A stretch of DNA of 5,610 nucleotides from Flavobacteriales bacterium (GTDB lineage: Bacteria > Bacteroidota > Bacteroidia > Flavobacteriales_D > Sanyastnellaceae). The position numbers and the translations under genes are program-made. Within the stretch, counting starts at the first letter, position 1; every line of letters begins with the position of its first letter. Below are positions 1 to 5,610 of this stretch, in pieces. The stretch is from contig CANGVZ010000175.1 of the NCBI GenBank assembly GCA_947457285.1, forward strand, positions 1-5,610, in the 5' to 3' direction. The notes beneath the pieces were generated by a model. The model worked only from the letters and a program-made list of their open reading frames with translations. It was not told where the DNA came from and did not search any database.

Positions 1-705
1 CCCGAGATATTTGGTACTCATCACAGAACACTCAAGGTGCCATCCGGGGAAACCTTTGCCCCACGGGCTATTCCACTGCATCAAGTGTGAAGGTTCAGCT
101 TTTTTCCAAATAGCAAAATCGAGTGCATCGCGTTTTTCGTCTTGTCCGTCGAGTTCGCGGGTATTGGTATAAAGCTCATCGATCACTCGGCCGCTCAACT
201 TTCCGTATGGATATTTTTCATTGAATTTGCGAACGTCAAAATAAACCGAACCGTTGCTCTCGTAGGCGTATCCGTTATCAATGATCTCCTGAATCATTTC
301 GATTTGTTCTACGATATGACCTGTCGCCGTAGGTTCGATAGAAGGATTGAGGATATTGAAAAGGCGCATTACATCATGGAAACCATTGGTGTATTTCTGC
401 ACGATTTCCATTGGCTCGAGGTTTTCGAGTTTGGCCTTTTTCGCAATCTTATCTTCCCCTGTGTCTCCGTCTCCTACGAGGTGGCCCACATCGGTGATAT
501 TGCGCACGTAACGCACTTTGTAACCAATAAATTGGAGGTATCTATATACAATGTCGAACGTTAGGAAAGTACGCACATTGCCGAGGTGTACATCGCTATA
601 AACGGTAGGTCCGCAGACGTACATTCCTACCATGCCAGGTACGATGGATTCGAAGACTTCTTTTTTTCTAGAAATGCTATTGTAAATGACGAGTTGTTGG
701 TCCAT
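1..705 (-). CDS. cysS: Cysteinyl-tRNA synthetase, N-terminal part (cut by window edge)
   Basis: Class I aminoacyl-tRNA synthetase that charges tRNA-Cys with cysteine in the cytoplasm. The frame is open for 235 codons from the ATG at 705 to base 1 with no stop; full-length family members are usually about 460-500 residues, so roughly half is present. Visible signatures: MYVCGPTVY at residues 28-36, whose Cys31 is a zinc ligand in the family; the HIGH-type ATP-binding motif as HLGN at 40-43; YVRNITDVGH near 60-70; and PGWHLECS at 220-227, whose Cys226 is the second zinc ligand. The remaining ligands and the KMSKS loop would lie beyond the left edge. An acidic insertion, GDGDTGEDKIAKKAKLE, follows the NITD motif and is typical of Bacteroidota CysRS. 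The start is chosen because MDQQLVIYNSISRKK matches the usual family N-terminus. There is no Shine-Dalgarno site; a TATTTTTG box sits 4 bases upstream. Identification is secure. Confidence 0.97.
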   Translation of the reverse strand, partial: MDQQLVIYNSISRKKEVFESIVPGMVGMYVCGPTVYSDVHLGNVRTFLTFDIVYRYLQFIGYKVRYVRNITDVGHLVGDGDTGEDKIAKKAKLENLEPMEIVQKYTNGFHDVMRLFNILNPSIEPTATGHIVEQIEMIQEIIDNGYAYESNGSVYFDVRKFNEKYPYGKLSGRVIDELYTNTRELDGQDEKRDALDFAIWKKAEPSHLMQWNSPWGKGFPGWHLECSVMSTKYLG

Positions 706-709
706 GGGG

Positions 710-717
710 CAAAAATA
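710..717 (-). promoter_or_regulatory. Possible -7 promoter element (TATTTTTG) before cysS
   Basis: On the minus strand TATTTTTG fits the Bacteroidota -7 consensus TAnnTTTG. It ends 4 bases (CCCC) before the cysS ATG, so a transcript would begin at or very near the start codon. The -33 half is weak: the nearest upstream TTG lies 23 bases away, in the repeat array, rather than the usual 19-21. The same box at the same distance precedes the lipase gene, which raises confidence. It is inferred from sequence only. Confidence 0.45.
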
Positions 718-736
718 GGGAAAAGAGGGCGAGGGG

Positions 737-898
737 GGAACAAGGAACAAAGGAACATGGAACAAGGGAACAAGGGAACAAGGGATTTTTGGGAACAAGG
801 GATTTTTGGGAACAAGGAACAAGGGAAATAGGAAATAGGAAATAGGGAATAGGCATAGGCATAGGCATAGTGATAGGGAATAGGGAAAGGAGTAGGAA
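737..898. repeat. Degenerate 6-8 bp tandem repeat array (GGAACAA family)
   Basis: About 20 short units, nearly all starting with GG and ending with A, run head to tail. Unit types change along the array: GGAACAA and GGGAACAA (737-781), two exact copies of the 17-bp unit GGGATTTTTGGGAACAA (782-798 and 799-815), GGAACAA (816-822), then GGGAAATA/GGAAATA/GGGAATA (823-851), three GGCATA (852-869), and diverged GTGATA, GGGAATA and GGGAAA (870-888), fading out by 898. The + strand is strongly purine-rich. Reading frames across it give low-complexity NKEQG- or LFPIP-like peptides that are artefacts, not genes. It resembles the heptameric short tandemly repeated sequences known from cyanobacterial intergenic DNA. 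It occupies the upstream region of cysS; no function is evident. Confidence 0.93.
766..810 (+). other. Potential G-quadruplex motif inside the repeat array
   Basis: Six GGG tracts at 766, 774, 782, 791, 799 and 808 are separated by loops of 5, 5, 6, 5 and 6 bases, which satisfies the common G3+N1-7 four-tract pattern more than once. The G-rich strand is the template strand for cysS and the lipase, so the DNA rather than the mRNA would fold. Loops of this length with only three G layers predict modest stability. The pattern is seen directly; folding is inference. Confidence 0.5.
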
Positions 899-948
899 TT
901 GCGAAGACACTGTTTCAAAAAGTGTGTAAGTTTTTTAGATCAGGGTTT

Positions 949-1018
949 AATTCGTGATTCAAAATTCGCAAGAACTAATTCGCAAGAACTAATTCGCAAG
1001 AACCAATTCGAAATTCCT
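949..1018. repeat. 14-bp tandem repeat array (AATTCGCAAGAACT)
   Basis: Five 14-base units stand in exact register. The three central ones (963-976, 977-990, 991-1004) are AATTCGCAAGAACT, AATTCGCAAGAACT and AATTCGCAAGAACC. The outer two keep only the AATTCG core (949-962 AATTCGTGATTCAA and 1005-1018 AATTCGAAATTCCT). The near-identity of the middle copies with decayed ends suggests recent slippage expansion at the centre. It lies between the lipase stop and the GGAACAA array and encodes nothing recognisable. Confidence 0.92.
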
Positions 1019-1059
1019 GTTCCCTACTCCTTGTTCCTTGTTCCCAACCTCCTTGTTCT
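1017..1059. repeat. Inverted-orientation copies of the GGAACAA repeat
   Basis: Here the repeat appears on the opposite strand: CTGTTCC (1017-1023), TTGTTCC (1031-1037), TTGTTCC (1038-1044) and the variant TTGTTCT (1053-1059). Bases 1029-1047 (CCTTGTTCCTTGTTCCCAA) are the perfect 19-base reverse complement of 806-824 in the main array. CCTACTCC-like sequence nearby mirrors GGAGTAGG at 889-896. The block ends 4 bases before the lipase stop codon, so it would form the start of the lipase 3' untranslated region. A lipase transcript running through could fold a long-range stem of at least 19 bp. Confidence 0.85.
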
Positions 1060-1063
1060 TCCG

Positions 1064-2146
1064 CTAGTTCTCCTTCATCGCATTCGTAAGGTAGATATAC
1101 GGTTCCATCATGTGGTGGATGAAGACCTTGTTGGGGTCGTCGGGAAATTCTTTGTAGTAATCGCCCCGCGCGTAGAGAACCACGGGGATGCCACAGCGCA
1201 CGTAATGAAAACAATCTTTTAATTCTGGTATGCGATGATAGGGCAAGGTCTTCAACACAAAGTCACCCGCAGTGTTGCCGAGATACTTTTTAAATGCTCT
1301 GCGCGCTTCGATGGTGGGCTCGTTCATGTCGTTGTATGCTTTTTTCACAAACAACCGCGTGGTCCACTTTTGCTTAGCTAACATCGGATCGACATTTTTG
1401 AATGGATTTATTTCATTAAAATCATCAATCGTCTGCACTGTGATGGGTGTCTCAGGTACCCAATCAGCAGAGTTGACAACAGTGAAGGCCCATCCAAAAT
1501 TCGATGCTTCATAGTCGTAGGCAAAATAGAGATTGCCCGGTTTAGGAGCAGCGCTCGCATAGGTCTTGATGCGTATATCGCTTGGCAATTTTCCATTCTC
1601 TTTCATTTTTCTCAATTGAGCTGTCATCAAGATGGCAAGCGCTCCGCCCTGGCTGTGACCCGTGATTAGAAAATCGCGCACGCCTGCTTTATAACAAGAG
1701 TCGATTTGTTGCAATACTGTTGGTAATAAATGTGCCATTCCCAATGTCCATCCTGCGTGCACGCATGCTTGTGGATGATCCGCTAAATGATATTCTTGTG
1801 TCACGCCTTCTGCAATAGTGACCTGTCCTTTGGCGGGAATCATACCTGAATAAAAATTGGCCAACCAACTTGCGCCAGCACTTGTAGTGCCACGAAAATT
1901 AATAGACACCACTCCATCATGTCGATGCTGCCATAAATCCCAACGATTGTCAAGCCCCACTACAGGCGATCTGTAAAGACGTTTCCAAACCTTCGGAGCT
2001 TCTACTTTTTTGAAAAAAGTCGAGTCACCTTGACGTGATGTCATCCGCAAGACTTCCAGGTATTCTTCGCGATCAAATCCTCTTTGAACTTGAGCGCATA
2101 ACAAATGGGGTAAAAAGATCAACATGATAATCAAGAAGTGTCTCAT
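1064..2146 (-). CDS. Secreted class-3 (fungal-type) lipase/esterase
   Basis: A 360-residue alpha/beta-hydrolase of the Lipase_3 family, expected to hydrolyse acylglycerol or other carboxyl esters outside the cytoplasm. Residues 1-18 are a signal peptide with a hydrophobic core ending in LLCA before Gln19; the site is not a good lipobox, so a soluble exported enzyme is likely. INFRGTTS at 82-89 matches the family strand and oxyanion region. GHSQGGALA at 163-171 is the nucleophile elbow with Ser165. YASAAPKPGN at 196-205 is a conserved family segment. NSADWVP at 225-231 gives the likely catalytic Asp228, 63 residues after the Ser. The catalytic His is probably His345 or His344 in HHMMEPYI, though His304 cannot be excluded. 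It starts 54 bases after the efflux lipoprotein gene and has a plausible promoter of its own. Its natural substrate cannot be told; true lipase versus general esterase is undecided. Confidence 0.9.
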   Translation of the reverse strand: MRHFLIIMLIFLPHLLCAQVQRGFDREEYLEVLRMTSRQGDSTFFKKVEAPKVWKRLYRSPVVGLDNRWDLWQHRHDGVVSINFRGTTSAGASWLANFYSGMIPAKGQVTIAEGVTQEYHLADHPQACVHAGWTLGMAHLLPTVLQQIDSCYKAGVRDFLITGHSQGGALAILMTAQLRKMKENGKLPSDIRIKTYASAAPKPGNLYFAYDYEASNFGWAFTVVNSADWVPETPITVQTIDDFNEINPFKNVDPMLAKQKWTTRLFVKKAYNDMNEPTIEARRAFKKYLGNTAGDFVLKTLPYHRIPELKDCFHYVRCGIPVVLYARGDYYKEFPDDPNKVFIHHMMEPYIYLTNAMKEN

Positions 2147-2165
2147 TCAACAAAAATAAGTTGAA
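2146..2165. promoter_or_regulatory. Inverted repeat TTCAAC-N8-GTTGAA over the lipase -7 region
   Basis: A perfect 6-base inverted repeat with an 8-base AT-only spacer (AAAAATAA on the + strand) brackets the -7 box and touches the first base of the lipase ATG. It could be an operator for a dimeric regulator, or a weak hairpin covering the start codon in mRNA that reads through from the efflux operon. A chance palindrome of this size is also possible. Confidence 0.35.
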
Positions 2166-2181
2166 CAAGGGTACTTCACAA
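2151..2181 (-). promoter_or_regulatory. Bacteroidota-type promoter for the lipase gene
   Basis: Reading the minus strand, TTG (2181-2179), a 20-base spacer and TATTTTTG (2158-2151) match the Bacteroidota primary-sigma consensus TTG-N19-21-TAnnTTTG. The -7 box ends 4 bases (TTGA) before the lipase ATG, which would place the transcription start at about the A of the start codon and give a leaderless or nearly leaderless mRNA. The match is seen directly; activity is inferred. Confidence 0.55.
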
Positions 2182-2200
2182 GACTTTGCTTGAGAATAGA

Positions 2201-3649
2201 TTAGAGACCGTCAGCCCCTCCACCCATGGCCTTATACAAGCCAATTGAACTTTGATATTGATTTTTCAAAGCCTCGATGTATTCTATCTCTGCTTGCAAA
2301 CGATTGCTCTGCATGAGCAGTACTTCCACATAACTCGCGAATCCCGAAGCGAAGAGTTCATTCGAAATTTCCACACCCTGTGCCATAACTTCGCGCTGCT
2401 GGCCGCGTACTTGGGTAATTTCAGCGAATCCCTCCAATCTTCGTATCTCCGTATTAATCTCAGCAATAGCAGTAAGTAATTTCTTTTTATACTCCAAATG
2501 CGCCACATTAAAATCTGCCACCGACTGTCGGTAGTTTCGCTTAATGGTATTGCGATTGACAACAGGTGCGGCCAAACTCCCAATCATTGTGTAAGCCATG
2601 GAAACGGGAAGGTTGAAAAAGAAGTCTGGATTAAAAGAATTGATTCCGAAAAATCCAGTCCATCTTAAATCCGGCAAATAACCGGCTTCAGCAATCTTCA
2701 TATCGGCCGTAGCAGCATCTTTAAAATAACTCACCTCCCGAATGTCCATTCGGTTTTTCAAAATAGTATTTGGCGTCGAAAATCCGCGCAATTCGGGAAG
2801 GTTAGACGCATCGAAGGTTTGTTGTCTGGCGATAGTTCCCTGTGTTCTTCCCATCAGTGCATTCAGTCGAAACTCCTCCTCTGCCAACTCCACTTTCTTG
2901 GTGGCCAACATCGCTCGAAAATCAAGCAATTGCGCTTCGAATTGTTTCACCCCAAGTTCATTGACACGCCCCGCCTCCTTTTGCAATCGAATAATTTCTA
3001 CTGCCGTTGTTTGCAAAGCAATGTTTTGTTCGATAGCCTTTATCTCTGCGTCGAATGCCAGGATACGATAATAACTATTGGCTACACTTTCCACCAACAT
3101 TGTTTGGACCCATCTTCTACCCTCTTCACCAGCTAACAATTGAGCCTTTGCCTTCGCCTTTCGATTTTTGTAGCGTCCCCACAATCCCGCTTCCCAAGTG
3201 GTTTGTACGCCAAGAAGATAGTCTGGCACTGGGTCAGGAATCTGCCGTGCAGCGTCCACATTTTCAGATAAGTTGGTATCAAAATTCCCCACTCCATCGA
3301 TGGTATATTCACCAAATCGAACTGCACCAGCGCCAGCAGTGGCGGCTATCTCAGGAGCAATGGCATTTTTTTGCGCCACCAACTCCACTCTATTTCGCAT
3401 CACCCTTTGCATCGCAATCTCCATATCTGGATTATTGGAAATGGCCTCCGCAATAATATTGCGCAGCAAAGAATCTTTGTAAAATGTTCTCCATTGAATG
3501 GTGGCTGTGTTCGTGGTATCAGCGCTCTTTGCTGGCTGCGACCATGCTGCTGGCACATCCACTTTCTCATTCACCGTCATAATCTTCTCCATTTTACATG
3601 AAGAAAAAAACACAGCACATACAATGGTTATAAACCCAATATTTTTCAT
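2201..3649 (-). CDS. TolC/NodT-family outer-membrane efflux lipoprotein
   Basis: A 482-residue outer-membrane factor, the exit duct of a tripartite RND pump; trimers form an outer-membrane barrel plus a periplasmic helical tunnel. Residues 1-17 form a lipoprotein signal peptide ending FFSS before Cys18, a relaxed lipobox common in this phylum; the residue after Cys is Lys, which does not suggest inner-membrane retention. Two OEP repeats are visible at about 55-265 and 290-475. The first carries the NodT-type W-x2-F then NNPDMEIAMQRV segment (53-83), the WEAGLWGRYKN turn (152-162) and long amphipathic helices to 265. The second carries KNRMDIREV (298-306, replacing the usual RRPDI), AGYLPDLRW (322-330) and helices to about 475. 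Length is normal. It starts 1 base after the RND stop (TAG-T-ATG) with no Shine-Dalgarno site, so the two are surely co-transcribed and probably translationally coupled. Drug or other substrate cannot be inferred. Confidence 0.95.
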   Translation of the reverse strand: MKNIGFITIVCAVFFSSCKMEKIMTVNEKVDVPAAWSQPAKSADTTNTATIQWRTFYKDSLLRNIIAEAISNNPDMEIAMQRVMRNRVELVAQKNAIAPEIAATAGAGAVRFGEYTIDGVGNFDTNLSENVDAARQIPDPVPDYLLGVQTTWEAGLWGRYKNRKAKAKAQLLAGEEGRRWVQTMLVESVANSYYRILAFDAEIKAIEQNIALQTTAVEIIRLQKEAGRVNELGVKQFEAQLLDFRAMLATKKVELAEEEFRLNALMGRTQGTIARQQTFDASNLPELRGFSTPNTILKNRMDIREVSYFKDAATADMKIAEAGYLPDLRWTGFFGINSFNPDFFFNLPVSMAYTMIGSLAAPVVNRNTIKRNYRQSVADFNVAHLEYKKKLLTAIAEINTEIRRLEGFAEITQVRGQQREVMAQGVEISNELFASGFASYVEVLLMQSNRLQAEIEYIEALKNQYQSSIGLYKAMGGGADGL

Positions 3650-3650
3650 A

Positions 3651-5610
3651 CTATTTTACAGACTTAGATTTCCACTTAGCCTCTACTGAAGCGAAGATGT
3701 AGTATAGACCAGGAATGATGATAACACCGAAAAGGGTACCAATCAACATACCTCCAGCAGCCGATGTACCAATGCTTCTGTTACCCATTTCACCAGGACC
3801 ACTCGCTATTACCAGAGGAATAAGACCAGCAATGAATGCAAGAGAGGTCATCAAAATAGGACGCAGACGCGCTGCTGCACCTTGCACCATCGCATCACGA
3901 ATAGATAATCCCTCCTTGCGTTTTAACACCGCAAATTCCACAATCAAAATTGCATTTTTCCCGAGCAAGCCAATCAACATCACCAGTGCTACCTGTGCAT
4001 AAATATTGTTCTCCAGACCAAGAATGTAGAGGAAACCAAAGGCCCCGAAAATTCCTGTGGGGAGAGAGAGAAGAACAGGAAATGGCAACATGAAGCTCTC
4101 GTATTGAGCGGCCAGCAAGAGGTAAACGAACACCAAACAAATAATGAAAATAAATAAGGTCTGATTACCAGATTCAATCTCTTCGCGCGTCATACCTGAC
4201 CATTCGAAGACGAAACCACGCGGCAATTCTTTTTCAGCAATCTTATTGATAGCCGCGATCGCATCACCGCTACTGAACCCTTCCTCAGGCATACCAGTAA
4301 TCATGGTAGCATTGAACATATTGTATCGTGTGATTTGCTCCGGACCGAAGACACGGTCTAGTTGTATGAATGAAGAGAATGGTACCATTTCGCCTCTATC
4401 ATTTTTCACGTACATTTTCAAGACATCCTCGGGCTTTTTGCGATAGTTTGGATCTGCTTGTACCATCACCTTATACATCTGACCAAAGCGAATAAAGTTG
4501 GACGCATAATAGCTTCCGATTAACGTCTGTAAAGTTGACATTGCAGCGTCCACACTCACACCCAACTTGGAAGCCATTTCATAATCCACATTGATTACAT
4601 ATTGCGGGAATGTTGGGTCGAAGCTGGTGAAGGCTTCCTTCACTTCGGGGGAGTCATTTATTTTTTTAATAAAATCATCTGCCACCTCATCCAATCGATT
4701 GAGACTACCGCTTCCGCTTTTGTCAATCAATCGCAACTCAAAACCGCTGGAGTTTCCGAAGCCAGGAACAGTAGGCGGAGGAAAGAACTCCACTTTTGCG
4801 TCGGAGATTTGGGCTGTCTCTGACTTCAGCCATTCCATGATATCATAGACATCCTCCTCGCGTTGATCCCAAGGCTTGAGGTTGATCATCGCCATTCCGT
4901 AAGATGCGCCCGCGCTTTCTGTGACAAGACTATAACCACCGAGTGACGTGATATTTTCAATCACATCATTCTTTTTACAAATCTGCGCCAACTGATCGAG
5001 CACCGCTCCCGTGCGCTCGACGGTGGCACCAGGAGGAGTGGTGACATTCACATAAATAACACCTTGATCTTCTGTAGGAATGAATCCTGTAGGAAGATAA
5101 ACTGCACTCAGCCAAGTGGCACCAACGAAGAAACCTAAGAACAGCCAGGTTCGACTTGGTTTTACACCAATTGCTCCGACTAAACGCTCGTACCGAGCAT
5201 TCATTCGGTCATAACCACTGTTAAACCAAATAAAAAACCGCCCAAGCCAACCTTTTCCGTTTCCGTGAGAAGGTTTGAGCATTAGCGCGCACAAGGCAGG
5301 AGTGAGTGTTAACGCATTTATACCAGATATTGCGATGGCTATTGCCAACGTCAACGAAAACTGCCGATAGAAAATTCCCACAGGACCAGACATGAAGGCC
5401 ACGGGAATGAATACCGCAGACATCACGAGCGTGATGGCAACGATTGCCCCACCGATGTCTTGCATCGCTTCTACAGTAGCATCAAAAGCGCTCATGCCCT
5501 TTTCATGCATTTTAGCGTGAACCGCCTCTACCACCACAATCGCATTGTCCACCACAATACCAATTGCAAGTACCATTGCAAATAGTGTAAGAAGGTTGAT
5601 GGAAAAACCA
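3651..5610 (-). CDS. RND efflux transporter, AcrB/MexB-like (HAE1), C-terminal ~62%
   Basis: Inner-membrane proton/drug antiporter of a tripartite pump. The frame is open to the right edge: 652 residues plus stop are present, and AcrB-type proteins have about 1040-1060, so the N-terminal third is missing. An ATG at 5576 is internal. The fragment begins in TM4 with GFSINLLTLFAMVLAIGIVVDNAIVVVE. It continues through TM5, TM6 and TM7, the second periplasmic porter/docking loop (about 155-480, starting near TGFIPTEDQG and PPGATVERT), and TM8 (about 482-502) to TM12 near the C-terminus. Proton-relay residues seen, in fragment numbering, are Asp21 (AcrB D407), Lys551 in LLGKNAIL (K940), Arg581 in RLRPILMTS (R971) and Thr588 (T978). 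AcrB D408 is Asn22 here. The outer-membrane partner gene follows after 1 base; the periplasmic adaptor and promoter are expected upstream, outside the window. The aromatic-rich docking loop suits a hydrophobic-compound exporter rather than a CusA-type metal pump. Substrate is unknown. Confidence 0.96.
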   Translation of the reverse strand, partial: GFSINLLTLFAMVLAIGIVVDNAIVVVEAVHAKMHEKGMSAFDATVEAMQDIGGAIVAITLVMSAVFIPVAFMSGPVGIFYRQFSLTLAIAIAISGINALTLTPALCALMLKPSHGNGKGWLGRFFIWFNSGYDRMNARYERLVGAIGVKPSRTWLFLGFFVGATWLSAVYLPTGFIPTEDQGVIYVNVTTPPGATVERTGAVLDQLAQICKKNDVIENITSLGGYSLVTESAGASYGMAMINLKPWDQREEDVYDIMEWLKSETAQISDAKVEFFPPPTVPGFGNSSGFELRLIDKSGSGSLNRLDEVADDFIKKINDSPEVKEAFTSFDPTFPQYVINVDYEMASKLGVSVDAAMSTLQTLIGSYYASNFIRFGQMYKVMVQADPNYRKKPEDVLKMYVKNDRGEMVPFSSFIQLDRVFGPEQITRYNMFNATMITGMPEEGFSSGDAIAAINKIAEKELPRGFVFEWSGMTREEIESGNQTLFIFIICLVFVYLLLAAQYESFMLPFPVLLSLPTGIFGAFGFLYILGLENNIYAQVALVMLIGLLGKNAILIVEFAVLKRKEGLSIRDAMVQGAAARLRPILMTSLAFIAGLIPLVIASGPGEMGNRSIGTSAAGGMLIGTLFGVIIIPGLYYIFASVEAKWKSKSVK

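Noticed and set aside
586..910. Open frames on both strands across the repeat array, giving NKEQG-rich or LFPIP-rich peptides.
   Set aside because: They are translations of the short tandem repeats, overlap the 5' end of cysS, and have no recognisable start context or domain.
907..936. ACACT-N9-AGTGT hairpin followed by a T-run on the + strand, resembling a rho-independent terminator.
   Set aside because: The stem has only 5 base pairs with a long loop, the T-run is 5 bases away from it, and there is no + strand gene to terminate. On the minus strand no T-run follows.
737..1047. The repeats as a CRISPR array.
   Set aside because: Units are 6-17 bp, contiguous and degenerate, with no regular unique spacers and no cas genes nearby.
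706..1063. A T-box or other leader RNA controlling cysS.
   Set aside because: The spacer is filled with tandem repeats, shows no T-box core sequence or terminator/antiterminator pair, and the likely promoter is only 4 bases before the start codon.
899..1222. A + strand frame of 107 codons covering the spacer and the lipase 3' end.
   Set aside because: It overlaps the well-supported lipase gene on the other strand and includes repeat-derived sequence; no family resemblance is seen.
2183..2196. CAAG-N6-CTTG on the minus strand after the OMF stop as a possible terminator.
   Set aside because: A 4-bp stem with no following T-run is too weak.
3715..4848. Several + strand frames of 66-95 codons inside the RND gene.
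   Set aside because: They are antisense shadows of a strongly conserved transporter reading frame.

Overview
The window looks like a chromosomal piece of a Bacteroidota genome. Four lines of evidence agree: the cysteinyl-tRNA synthetase has the Bacteroidota-style HLGN signature and the acidic GEDKIAKKAKLE insertion; no start codon has a purine-rich Shine-Dalgarno site; the lipase signal peptide ends in CAQ; and two genes are preceded by TATTTTTG, which fits the Bacteroidota -7 promoter element TAnnTTTG. The exact class or genus cannot be read from this sequence.

All four genes lie on the minus strand, so transcription runs from high to low coordinates. From the right edge they are: (1) the C-terminal ~62% of an AcrB/MexB-type (HAE1) RND efflux transporter, 3651-5610, cut by the window edge; (2) a TolC/NodT-family outer-membrane efflux lipoprotein, 2201-3649, starting 1 base after the transporter stop; (3) after 54 bases, a secreted class-3 (fungal-type) lipase/esterase, 1064-2146; (4) after a 358-base repeat-filled spacer, the N-terminal 235 codons of cysteinyl-tRNA synthetase (cysS), 1-705, cut by the left edge.

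Genes 1 and 2 form a tripartite-pump operon: the RND protein is the proton-driven inner-membrane pump and the OMF lipoprotein is the exit duct. The periplasmic adaptor expected for such an operon is not in the window and probably lies upstream, beyond base 5610. The lipase appears to have its own promoter. Its link to the pump is positional only, although read-through from the pump operon is possible across the short gap. cysS is a housekeeping gene with no visible functional link to the rest.

The most unusual part is the 706-1063 spacer. It holds a degenerate array of 6-8 bp units (GGAACAA, GGGAACAA, GGAAATA, GGCATA), two copies of a 17-bp compound unit, six evenly spaced GGG tracts that fit a G-quadruplex pattern, a separate 14-bp tandem array, and inverted copies of the first repeat next to the lipase stop codon. 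I see no new defence, mobile or RNA system. The observations most worth checking are this composite repeat locus and the TATTTTTG boxes that sit exactly 4 bases before two start codons, which suggests leaderless or nearly leaderless mRNAs.
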